Assembly (NCBI GenBank): GCA_951799425.1
Contig: OX637397.1
Location: 2,285,001 to 2,349,000 of the forward strand
DNA: 64,000 nt
Direction of reading: 5' to 3'
Source: Ilex aquifolium
Taxonomy: Eukaryota > Streptophyta > Magnoliopsida > Aquifoliales > Aquifoliaceae
Shown here: piece by piece, positions 36,700 to 47,900 of the stretch
Numbering within the stretch: position 1 is the first letter of the stretch
How the letters are laid out: every line of letters begins with the position of its first letter
Translations under genes and position numbers: made by a program
The notes under the pieces: model-generated
Told to the model about the DNA's origin: nothing
The model's input: only the letters and a program-made list of their open reading frames with translations
The model's database searches: none

Positions 36700-37301
36700 G
36701 GTTTCCATAGGGGTGAAATTCGAGTGGGTTGAGAGGTCAACTCTAGTCCAACCTTAGGTATATAATCTTTAACCCTAACCCTACTTCAACCCGAAATACT
36801 AAACCCAAGTACTGCCCGAGTTTAATTCGGACGGGCTTGGGTTGAATTCGGGTTATTTAATTCGGACTGATTTCAGGTTAAAATTTGGGTTACTTAATTC
36901 GGGTTGATTTTTTGAAGTATAGATTTGATTTTTTCAAGTGTAGATATGATTTTTTCAAGTGATCTGGGATGAAAGGCGAGACGTAAATGAAGAGAGAGGG
37001 AGGAGTGATGAGTGAGAGAGGGATCTGGGAGTGATGGAGGCGCAGAGGTGAAGACTTGAAGTGAAGTGAAGTGAAAGTTTGGACTCTGAATAGTGAAGAT
37101 AAATACTAACCCTAATTAAATATATTTAAATATTTATGTATATTCGGGTTGAACCCGATAACCAGAGGCTTACCTAAATTCAATTCGGGTTGGAATTTTT
37201 TTGTCTAGGCCCAACCCAAGTATTAAAAATTCTAACTCAAGCCCTGTTTTTTTCGGGTTAAGCTCGGGTTGGCCCGCCCAAATTGCACCCCTAGATTAGA
37301 C
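36700..37301. mobile_element. hAT-type MITE, TAGGGGTG-end family, copy 1
   Basis: 586 bp (36708-37293), starting TAGGGGTGAAATTCGAG and ending with the inverted CAAATTGCACCCCTA. The interior is rich in CGGGTTGAA-type motifs and includes a short CCCTAA pair. Its two flanking octamers (GGTTTCCA left, GATTAGAC right) do not match each other but match the inverted flanks of copy 2. It is non-coding. Confidence 0.85.
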
Positions 37302-37402
37302 TGATGGTATTTTGGAAGATTGCTCTCTATAAGATTTAGAAATGTAATTGTATTAGGAAACTATAAGTGTATATATATGAGCAACGATTAATCACAAAGA
37401 TA

Positions 37403-38124
37403 TGGAAATCTAGGGGTGTAACTTGGGCGGGCCAACCCGAATTCAATCCAAGCTCAACCCGAAAAAAAAAAACAGGGTTTGAGTTAGAATTTTTAATACT
37501 TGGGTTGAGCTTGGGTAAAAAAACACCAACCCGAATTGAATTTGGGCAAGCCTCGGGTTGTCAGGTTTAACCCGAATATTAAAATCGGGTTGAACCCAAA
37601 TATATATAAATATATTTAACTAGGGTTAGTATTTATCTTCACTCTTTAGAGTCCAGACTTTCACTTCACTTCAAATTTTCATCCATACGCCTCCATCACT
37701 CTCAGATCCCTCTCTCACTCGTCACTCGTCACTCGTCCCTCTCTCAGCCTCCTTCTCTCAATCGTCACTCGTCTGAATCGTTTTAGACTCTCAGTCTCCC
37801 TCTCTCTTCATTTGCGTCTCGCCCTTCATCTCAGATCACTTGAAAAAATTAGATCTACACTTCAAAAAATCAAATCTACACTTCAAAAAATCAACCCGAA
37901 TTAAGTAACCTAAGCTCCACCCGATTTTTAACCCGAAATCAGCTCAAATTAAGTAATCTGAATTCAACCCAAGCCCGCTCGAATTAAACTCGGGCAGTAC
38001 TCGGATTGAGTACCTCGGGTTGAGGTAGAATTAGAGTTAGGGTTAGAGTTGAAGATTATATTATACCTAAGGTTAGACTAGGGTTGACCTCGCAACCCGC
38101 CCGAGTTGCACCCCTAGTCTCATC
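37403..38124. mobile_element. hAT-type MITE, TAGGGGTG-end family, copy 2 (inverted)
   Basis: 706 bp (37411-38116), TAGGGGTGTAACTTGGG to the inverted CCCGAGTTGCACCCCTA. It is the reverse complement of copy 1 in internal order: copy 1 has AACCCTAACCCTAC near its start, and copy 2 has AGTTAGGGTTAGAG near its end. The flanks are TGGAAATC and GTCTCATC. A spacer of only 117 bp separates the two copies, so they form a large inverted repeat. Confidence 0.85.
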
Positions 38125-38626
38125 TAGGCCTAGTCTTGTGCTCAATGATATAAGACTCGGTATATTTTTCAATTAAAATCAAACATATTTCATATTGGTA
38201 TGCTTCGGGGGGTGAAATATGCCATATTCGCAATAATTTGATTTGTGTAAAAAATACAAAAAAAAAAAAAAGAAGTAAATTTAAGAAGCTGCACGTAGCC
38301 TATACATCATGCATGGCTTCTGTCTACCTCCGAAGTCTAAAGATACGGAAAACTACTTAACTACACATCCATAACTCCACTAGCAGCCCAAAATTACACT
38401 GATGGGACATAAAAGTTTAAGGCTTATTCACTACAATGGAGAAGTGTACACTACTTAAAAATTAAAAAAATTATAATAATGGGTATCCTACTATCATTAT
38501 AAAATTTGTCATTTTTTTTTTTACAATTTTTAAAAATTATTTATTATTTTTATGGTAACTTAGACCAAAAATATTATAACTCAAACCTTAAATAGATAGT
38601 GAGAGAAAGAGATAGTGTGTGTGTGT

Positions 38627-38657
<31 letters not shown>

Positions 38658-39855
38658 GGAAGGGGTCAGCTTTCAGGGAAGCAGTCTTGGATATTAGATA
38701 TTGGGTTTTGGGTCTTGATGAGTAGTTAATGTGAGGGTAAAATAGTCTTTTTGATTGTGCCGTTAACGGCGTTCATTTTGTGGGGTCTCAATGCAATTTT
38801 AGAAATGTGAGGGGGTGTCCGTGTAATAAAATTAAATGTCAGGGGGTGTCAATGCAATTTATCCAAAATATTATAACTCAAACCTTAAAAAGTTATAACA
38901 TGATTAAAAACAATTTTAAATCTTTTATTTTAAATAAACTCAAGAAATTATATCAAGACTTATAAAATTTAAAAATATGGTACTGAATTTTTTATAATAC
39001 GATACTCTTCTCCCAACACAATTCAACAAGTTTTTATCCCACCAAACCAAATGTTTCTTGTGGACTGGCATAAAACTCTACTTCATCCAATCAACTCTCT
39101 AGAGGTCAAATCAAAAAAAAAATTAGAAAAATATTAAATAAACTTAAAAACTGGACTTGACACTATCATTAAATAAGTAAGAGGTCCTGAAACCTACACT
39201 TAAATCAATAATAAATAAAACAATTACATCATTAAATTAAATATTTAAATCTGTGTAACATTGCTTAAAAAAATAAAATAAAAGAGAATTAGTACTTAGC
39301 TCACAGTTTGTCATTCATGTTGCCGCTGGTTTTGGCTACGCCTAGCTCACAGATTTTGAGTTATTTATGTCAAAAGCATCCCCACCAAAACACACCATTG
39401 TGCTGTGGCCAACGAAAATGGTGTTTTCTTCATTATGAAAACAGCTTTATACTTACCTTTATGATATTGCTTATAACATGTTTGAGTTTGATAATAAACC
39501 TTGGAATCTTTTCTTTTCTTTTTTTGGTTAAGTGATCAAGAGTGTCTGAGATAGTTTACATGTATCTCGACTAATCCTCTCATCAGTCTAATAAAAAACA
39601 GACCATCCATATCAGAACTAAAATATCCATGAAAAATAAATTCATCATAGTTCTCATCTGCTTAGGGCAACTAGGGCTATCAAACCACCATGGTAGAAAA
39701 ATCAACAAAAGTGTTATTTTAACTTAATTTATTATTATAATTTATTGATTTAATTTATCATCATCATTCATTAAATTAATTATAAGTCTCAATAAGTACT
39801 GGGATCTAACGGCACTTTAATAATTATGAAAAATTATATCAATAAATTAAATTAA
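38125..39855. other. Non-coding interval with GT and G runs
   Basis: No gene. A GT run (38615-38640) leads into a run of 19 G (38641-38659). A block of about 28 bp around AATATTATAACTCAAACCTTAAA occurs at about 38567 and again at about 38862, so the DNA between may be a later insertion. A short frame at 39308-39535 has no recognisable similarity. Confidence 0.5.
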
Positions 39856-40703
39856 TAATTATATGGGAAATTTCAACCACACCCCTCCTAGTTTACTATA
39901 TCTTCAAGGACACCCCCTATATTATCAAAAACATTACTGACACCCCTTCTAGTTTATATTTAAACATCACTAACACCCCCTACCATTAAACTACCATTTC
40001 TAACAAAAAAATTCATCTAAAATACCAAAAATGCCCCTACATAAACTTCAAATAATTTTTCTACATAAAATTTTATTAAAATTCTAACCGATTAAAATTT
40101 ATTTTTCTACATATTAAAATTTACTCCAATTAAAATTCGATTGAAGCTGATTAAATTTTATTTTTTTAAACGTATTAAAATTCTAGCCTATTAAATTTTA
40201 TTTTTTACATATTAAAATTTGAGCCGATTTGAACTCTACCCGAATTGTTAGCGCCAATTAAAATTCGCTTTCGAGTCGATTAAAATTTATATTTTTTTAC
40301 TTATTAAAATTCGTGTCAATTAAAATTCGATTTATTAAAATTTGAGTCAATTAAAATTTATATTTTTTTATGTATTAAAATTTGGCCAAATTTTAATACG
40401 TAAAAAATATAATTTATAATCGGCTCAAATTTTAATATGTAATGAATCGGATTTTAATCGACTCGAAGTTTAATACGTAAAAAAAATTAGAAAACAGAGG
40501 GAGTCTCATCGAAGATATGCTTATCTAGAGGGGGTGTGAATGAAGTTTGTCCTCAAATATATTATGGGCAATTTAGTAAAATTATATTTTAGTTAATATT
40601 TTTAATTGACGAGGGGTGTTATTGAAGATTTAAAAAATAAAAAGATGTCTTTGAAGATATGATAAATTAGAAGAGATGTGATTGAAATTTTCCCTAATTA
40701 TAT
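39856..40703. mobile_element. MULE-type MITE with long inverted ends
   Basis: 830 bp (39865-40694). The first 45 bp (GGGAAATTTCAACCACACCC...) are matched by the reverse complement of the last 45 bp with few changes. It is flanked by a perfect 9-bp target duplication, TAATTATAT (39856-39864 and 40695-40703). The 9-bp duplication and long ends are those of Mutator-like elements. The interior is a chain of ATTAAAATTCG and AATTTTAATCG motifs in both directions and encodes nothing. Confidence 0.85.
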
Positions 40704-41108
40704 CCAACTGCATTGCTCAAAAATCAAAACAAATAAAGAAGGAACTGCCATATATGGATCCTAAACACTAAACAGAAGAAGAAGACAAAAACAATGACAA
40801 AATAGTAGAAAGATAAATGAAAATGAAAATAAGAATTCAAGGCTATGGAGGGTACGTGGCAAGTAACAAGCACTAGGAGTTAGATCAATTGCTACGCTAG
40901 TGTCCTTGTGTCCGCTCTTTCTCTCTCCTATATGCTTCGTGGGAAGGGCCACCACTCCCCTTGTACCATTCCACACCTCCCCTTCCCCCTCTCACCCTCC
41001 CTCTATTCCTATTTATTTTCCTTTAATTTTCATCAATCAAACTTTGCCATAGCCACCACCCTCCACCGCCACCAGAGAGACAGACAGAGGGTTTGTGAGG
41101 AAAAGACT

Positions 41109-41126
41109 ATGAGATGGTGGGACTGA
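41109..41126 (+). promoter_or_regulatory. Upstream ORF overlapping the FLZ start codon
   Basis: ATG at 41109 opens a five-codon frame (MRWWD) ending TGA at 41124-41126. It overlaps the main ATG at 41114 in another frame. If transcribed, scanning ribosomes meet this ATG five bases before the main one, which could limit translation of the zinc finger protein. Confidence 0.5.
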
Positions 41127-41877
41127 GTGTAGTGCTTGAAGCCCAAAATTTTAATGGCAAACCAACTCCACAAGTTATCAATAAAACCACTATGATCAAA
41201 CCCTCTTCTCCTACTGCTCCTCCCTCTCCCTCCACATCTAGCCGGAATAATTTTCCGGCAACTCTTCCGGCAACTAGCTTTCTTGACCATTGTTTTCTCT
41301 GCCAACAGAAACTCTTGCCTGGCAAAGACATCTACATGTACAAGTAAGCATATCTCTCAAACCACGTCTTCCTTTTCCTCTCTCTCTCTCTCTCTCTCTC
41401 TAAATACCAGATCCTACTTCACTAGTTCATACCAACGTCAAACCTTCCCTGGCATCCCTGCAACTTTTTTTGCTATACTCAGAATGATATATTCAACAGG
41501 CAAACAGTTTCTTTTTTCAAATTTTTTAAAACTTCAGTGAGATCTGGTAGTAGTTGGCTTGATTTTGATGGGTTTTTCTAGTTTTTTATCATAACTTGAT
41601 TTGGTTGATATATATGGACACACACACACACACTTGTGTATATATATCTAACTGTATACCCTGGAATGAACACAGAGGGGACAAAGCTTTTTGCAGCGTG
41701 GAGTGCAGGTGCAGGCAAATGTTCATGGACGAAGAAGAGACTTTCAAGACTAAGAATAAGAGAGACAACTGCTCATGGGCCGCCATGAAACCACCACCCA
41801 CCTCATCATCATCTTCGCCTTCTTCTTCACGTAGTCGCAGGGGGGCCAGGAATGGTGGAAATGGGTTTGCGTGCTGA
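41114..41877 (+). CDS. FCS-like zinc finger (FLZ, DUF581) protein
   Basis: FLZ proteins are plant-specific adaptors that bind SnRK1 kinase subunits and link it to other proteins in sugar and stress signalling. Exons are 41114-41343 and 41676-41877, with one GT-AG intron in phase 2, giving 143 aa. The zinc finger lies at residues 56-91: FLDHCFLCQQKLLPGKDIYM, then GDKAFCSVECR. Zinc ligands are Cys60, Cys63, Cys83 and Cys87 (C-x2-C-x19-C-x3-C). The intron splits the finger after Tyr76, within codon 77. The N-terminal 50 residues are Ser/Pro/Thr-rich, and the C-terminal tail has a run of Ser followed by Arg-rich sequence and ends GGNGFAC. The acceptor at 41674-41675 was chosen because only it keeps the frame. 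Which FLZ member it is remains unclear. Confidence 0.92.
41378..41400. repeat. (CT)n microsatellite in the FLZ intron
   Basis: About eleven CT units just downstream of the first exon of the FLZ gene. A (CA)n run follows at 41618-41632. Confidence 0.9.
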
Positions 41878-42717
41878 GTTTAGTTTGGAGAATCTTTTCC
41901 AGTTTTGCCCTTCCCATATTTTGTAATAACTTTGATGTCCTTTTCTTTTTCTTTTTGTTTCCTGGTATGAAGGCAATAGCTTTCATTTCAGCCCATGGAT
42001 TGTGTCCCGTTGTCAGGAAACCATTGGTTTTGGCCTTTTAAACTGCGGGCTGTGTCAGTTGAAGGGTATTTTTGGTACTCACCTAAATTTTGATTCAGTT
42101 GTGAAATGGAAAAGTTTGATTGGAGTCCGGATAAGACTTTGATTTTCTGACATTATTTTTTAAATAATTAATTTATTAACTTAATTTATATCTGTTTGCA
42201 ATTAAGACTGATTTATCAATATAATATTAAAAAATTATTTGTACCACATTTTACGTGTTAACTGTACCACCTCCACTTGAAACAGAAATCATGGCTGAAT
42301 AACTAGTACTTAAGAGTCTTAGATCTCTGTGATGGATTGGGAAATAAGTGTTTCCCGTTTTAATTATTTTTTTTAACCTTTAATAAGAAATTAACTCATC
42401 CATATTTAAGAAAATGATTTGGAGACTCCCTTGTCAAAGTTTTCCCTAATGAAATAATCATTTTTTGGGTGGGTAAAACAATCATTTTACGGTTAATTTG
42501 ATTTCTATCATGTATGAAATGATCTTTTCGCCCTTAATGTTTTCCTGATAATAACTCAAAAAGTTTTAAGTTCAAAAAGTATAAGTTTAAAAAGTTGAGG
42601 AATTATCTATACAATTTACCTTGTATGGCATTGTTTTTTTCAAATATTGTGCACATGATGGACATATTTGTAGTGAAGAACATGCTGGTTTTCTTTCAAA
42701 AACACTAGGAAATGAAC

Positions 42718-43065
42718 AATCGTAAAACTTTTTTTCGGAAACGGAAAAATCTCATGACCTGTCCTCAGTGAGTAGAGGCGCATTTATGTCGCTCAGGCTC
42801 GTAACTCTGAGTAGAACCAAGGACAAAACCTGGGGTATAAATCGGTTCCTCAACTCATACACCATTTAAATCAGGACTTACGTTTCGCCGGGGACTCAAG
42901 ATCCACACCAGAGACTTGGATACAGTTCGTTCAAACAACTGATATCTTGTTTTACCAAACAGCCACGCTATTGCACCCAGAGGATTTCGAACCCCTGACC
43001 TCCCACTGAAAAGGCAAAGGCTCTAGCCAACTGGACTACCCCAGTTGGTTAATCGTAAAACTTTT
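42718..43065 (-). mobile_element. tRNA-derived SINE
   Basis: A minus-strand element at about 42733-43050 (318 bp). Its start reads CCAACTGGGGTAGTCCAGTT and carries an A-box-like TAGTCCAGTTGG and, about 50 bp on, a B box GGGTTCGAAATCC; the far end is a short A tract. It is flanked by a perfect 15-bp target duplication, AATCGTAAAACTTTT (42718-42732 and 43051-43065). The internal promoter, A tail and long duplication together are diagnostic of a SINE moved by LINE machinery. The perfect duplication suggests a fairly recent insertion. Confidence 0.85.
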
Positions 43066-44949
43066 AACTTATTGAAGATCTGAGCTTTCACAATTATGGA
43101 AATTGGCAAAAGTATCTGGCAATTGAGGAAGCCCATACTAGGAGGCTCCCATTTAGGTCAGCACTCCAAAGGGGTTATAATATCCTTCAATTCATTGGGC
43201 TCCACTAATAAACTTTAGGGAGAATTAATCATGAACAACTACTTCAACAGTAATATAAACTTAAAAAATTAACATAATTTATTGACATAAAAATGTGACA
43301 TTTATTGACATAAAGATGTGACAATGGACTTATTAACTAACTGAAAATCTCAAATTTTTTTTAGCCTACTTTCAGAAGAAAAAAAGTCTGATCTATTTAG
43401 ACCTAAGTTTATTGAGTGACCTTTTCATCAACTTTTTCGACAAGAAAAAGCTGAAAAAAATGGATTTATCCAAGAACTTTCAAGAAAAAACCAATTTTTT
43501 TCACACTTTAAACACTTCTAAGAGCTTTTTTAACTCTAATTTTTTATTTTACTTTTCAAACCATTGTTCCGCACTAAAAAAAGTCAACTATAAACGGACC
43601 CAATTACATGATTCAATAATATTATTATAACTATAACTCTTGGACTTTATCATTGGATTTCATCACTAGGCACATTATTATATCAACAAATTATATCAAT
43701 TTTCTAAGTCTCACTAGCATTACTCCCTACAACTCCACAAACCTAAAATTGAAAGATACAACTATGTGTGTGGTCGTGGTGGTTGGCAAGAGAGAGATGC
43801 GAAAATGTGGTGAAAATTTGAACACATAAAAAGCAATGCAAAGAAAATGCTAAAAAATAAAAGGGAGTATGATGCCATTGTAGTTATTCTAAATGAAAAT
43901 GGAGAGGTTCCAAATCAAACATGGAAATTCGGGGCACAGTGGAAAGTGAAAAGCACGGGGGAGAGGGCATTAGAATCTGTAAGGACGAGGGAACCTTACT
44001 AGCTGGAATCATTCGGGTTTGCCACTCTTAGGCGTCTTTATGCACCCCCTGCGTCCACAACATATGCCATCTTGCAAAGGAACAATTCGCCAATTTCCGT
44101 CCATCTCTGTCTTTACACAGTCCATGCTGCGAGTGCAATTTCCAAAAAGTTTGGGTTGTTGCCCTCTATTTCTAATTGCTCTGAATCATATGATCAGTAG
44201 CAGCATAACAGTATCAACCCAAAGGCTGTGGGAATTTCGACCTAACTTCAAATAATTCGGATGTTTCAAAATGCATATAACTTCAACTTGATATCAAATT
44301 CCCTTCAAGACTAAAAGATCGACAGGCAAATACATACAGTACCAGAAGACAAGGGGCTCGGAGAGGCACCGTGCAACAACTAAGAAATTTACCTTTAGAT
44401 CATGTATCTATCAGGTTTAGGCCTGATATTCGAGGCAGGATTTTATTTTGGCAATCATAAAAAGTGGAAAACCATTGAAGTAACCAAATCCAAAGGCTTC
44501 TAATAATACACTATTTAGGAGCTTAGTTATTTTGCTTATATACAATTAGCTAATTACTAGAAATTTCTCAGCTTGTTATGGGAGCTCAAAGTTTCCCGGG
44601 AGTAATGAGCAAGCATGGTTTGAAAAAAACCCATCACGTATGCCTCTCTCATCTGGCAGAGTCCTTTGATCAAGCTTATCATTCCGTTGACAGCAACTGT
44701 TCCTACATATTGGTTTTTTTTTTTTTTCCCGTTTTGGTGAGTTACGGAAAAGGCTCTAGAAAACAATTAACAGAAACATTAGGGTAGCAAGATTCAAGTC
44801 CATTGACCTTCAATCAAAATACATATCGAAACAAATATACAAGTTGAGTGTCTGGGATATATTTTGCATGCTAGGAGTTTTCAAATAAAACATACAAGTG
44901 CGGGTTATAGCATCGTCATCATCGTACCTGTCAACTTTTACCACCAACC
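43066..44949. other. Interval between SINE and dynein light chain stop codon
   Basis: No gene recognised. The right part (about 44440-44949) is probably the 3' UTR of the dynein light chain gene; an AATAAA on the minus strand lies at 44442-44447. A frame at 44019-44255 has no recognisable family. Confidence 0.4.
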
Positions 44950-47900
44950 TCAGCCAGATTTGAACAGTAACACAGCTTTTGAATCCAAGTAGAAGTAAAC
45001 AAAGTGGTTTGTCTCATGAGTCACATAAGATCCTACAATAACAAAACCACGAAAATAAGACGGTCAATGCAACTTTATCTATAGATAGAAAAAGTCAAAT
45101 TCTCTCCCTTTCTGATAAGAAAAGAGTAATCTAAATGCCGCAAGACAAGAAAAAAGATTGTCCGCTTTAATCAGTTTTAAGACCAAGCAACTTAAAACAA
45201 ATGCCATTTTATAATCAATGAAAGAATTAGATAATACAGGCAGTGGTTTTCAATCTTGCTTCTCTTCCTAATGAAAAGACTTTAGGCACTTTGGCATTTT
45301 CGGTGTTTGATGTTTCAAGGTTTTTCTCCACACTGGATCTAATCGATGTCTAATTCAAACGAGCATGCCTACAATTATATGGACCCAGATAGAAAATCTA
45401 TGACCCAGTTCTCAGCAGGAAGGGCGGACAAGACAATCGCAGCCCCCCCCCCCCCCCCCCAACCCAGGGGCTTGGGGCCTCTAGTAACGGCACTTGAACC
45501 ACAAAAAGGGAAAGATGTAGCTAGTGAATCTGAAAATTTCTCTTTTACCACCCATCTACAAAAAAAAGGAGACAAATCAAAAAATTTGGCCATTACACAC
45601 CTAGAACGAAACTGGAATCAGGTTTAGAATTGTGCAAACAGAATTCAGGACAAAAACCTTTCCAGATTGTCCAAAATGCATCTGAATACGTGCACAACAA
45701 AACAAATTACTATGCGCTCCAATTGGATAAAAAGATTTCATTTATACATGAGCTCATCTGAAAATCAAAACCCCTTAACAAATGGGATGTTAATTAAGTT
45801 ATTACTGCATCTTGATGGATGTATGAGACCTTTGGACCCTTTTTAAAATAATATCGTTTAAAAAGATGATTGTCAACCACTATGAATGGTAAAACATACT
45901 GCTGCATTCAGACAGCCTCACACAAAGTATTTGGTGTGATGGCTGGTTAAAAATTTTGATCCTTTCATAATGAACCAATTCCTCCTCACTAGCTCTCACA
46001 GAAAGCATTGGCAGATCTTAGGTTAAATTCACTCATATATGTCCTTCAACCGGAGGCAGCATGGTTGAATTGAAAGTGATATTTCATACAACTTATATAA
46101 TTGCTTGCAAATGCCTACAAGAAATGCAATCCTGAAATAAGTTTCTACAAGAGCAAGACCATAGTTGCTTAGACAATTCAAATGAGAATTCACCCCTATA
46201 AAGAAACTTCAAAATATCTTGTACACTTTGAATTCCAAAGTTCACTAAAACCTACCCAACTATCAAGATATTTTTGAAACACAACTTCCACAGTTGCAAG
46301 ATAGATGAGCATATTAGACATTAAGTTGTGAACACGCATTAGATCACTTCCATATGCATGAAAAATAGATAATATACTACCGAAAGAATATGCAACCATG
46401 CCACAAGAAATAAAAGCACAATTGAATGTCTCATTTCCCTTTAAGGTATCAGCACAACTTGGCTAGATAAATCTCATTCCAACGGAGCCCAACCAATCAA
46501 GTAGCGAAACTATCGAGCCTATGACTTGGATTATCCTGACTTAAGCTTCAGCGAGTGAGCCAATTTTATACGGTGGAACATCTAACAAGTCTGCTATACA
46601 ATTTTTCTTTTGGTCCTTTCTCTTGTATTGTATTAATTGATGAAACACAATAGTGGTCTCAGTAATAGTGTTGTTCCACTTTTTGATTATGCAAAGATAA
46701 GGAAATGTTTCAAGTGCTCATCCAGCCAAGCAACAAAATCATATATGATACTTCAAAACTGAGATTTTCTACATACAAACTAAGCAACCTCCCAGCTCAA
46801 GTCAACATTTCTCGGTGTTTTCTTGTTTAAAACACATGATGCTCAGGTCATAAGTGTGTCAAAGATCTCAACTCTTTCTCTGATACTTTTTGTGAACCAA
46901 ACAACCATATCTAGGTGTCCATTTGGTTGCCCTAATCATTCCATTCTGCCCAACCACTGCCACAAAAGAACACCATCCAACCTTGTAAACGATCACGCTT
47001 TTAGTTTCATTTCTTTAAATGATAAGCAAGAGACCACAAATTCATTTACTAACTTCCTTCGTGCCTGTGTAAATGTCGTATATGCATAATGGCACCAGGT
47101 AAGTCCAACAAACTTAAGGTTGAAAGAGCTTAGGGGATCAAGCCTTAGCACAAGGAACTTAAAGATTCCGAGATCCTTTAATTTTTGGGCAGAGGGAAAA
47201 GGGAAGCGTGTGTCTCAGTTCTCCAAATTCAGGTACATATGCAATCACAACATACATGCACAGAAATTTGTATGCGTGTGAGAGAATCTTTCTTTGATTC
47301 CTCCACTGCCTGTATTTGCAAAGCAAGCCTTAAGGTGCTTCCAGCTTGTGTATGAGGGGAGAGAGAGTTCGCAGCAGGTGAATCAATATAACTTCTATAA
47401 GCTAGGGGTGCAACTCGGGTGGGTTGGGCGGGTTAGACAGTCAACCCAAGCCCAACTTAAGTATATAATCTTCAACCCTAACCCTAACCCTAACCCTAAC
47501 CCTAACCCTAACCCTAACCCTAACCCTAACCCTAACCCTACCTCGAGTTGAGGAATTCAACCCGAGCCCAGCCTGAGTTTAATTCGGGCGGGCTCGAGTT
47601 GAATTCGGGTTCACTGCAAGAGAGACAGAGAGAGGGGAGAATAATTACAAATTCATAAAACAATCCATATATTTCATTCATAACAGTGCACGATTATTGA
47701 TCATCTACTTTCACACCAAAAAATTAGTGATCTCAAAGCACAATCCCAGAAAACATAGAAATTAGACGCATAAAAACATTAAACTTAAAACATCACACTA
47801 TCACCACTAATCACGCATAACGCATAACAGAGTAGCAAGCAACAAGAAACAGAGGACGCTGGAGTAAAAATGAAAAAAAAAGTGTTAATGCTTTATATAT

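Noticed and set aside
37367-37570. 67-codon frame
   Set aside because: It lies mostly within hAT MITE copy 2 and follows its CGGGTTGAA repeats; no protein meaning.
42963-43050. Functional tRNA gene
   Set aside because: The tRNA-like head does not fold into a complete tRNA by eye and is followed by a SINE body with target duplication.
44019-44255. 78-codon frame downstream of the dynein light chain gene
   Set aside because: No domain, no splice context and no similar frame on the other strand that I recognise.
45346-45627. 93-codon frame with PPPPPP
   Set aside because: It lies in intron 2 of the dynein light chain gene and its Pro run is the C18 homopolymer.
47476-47540. Interstitial telomere
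   Set aside because: The repeat is TTAGGG, not plant TTTAGGG, and is inside a MITE with a perfect target duplication, so it is an internal expansion.
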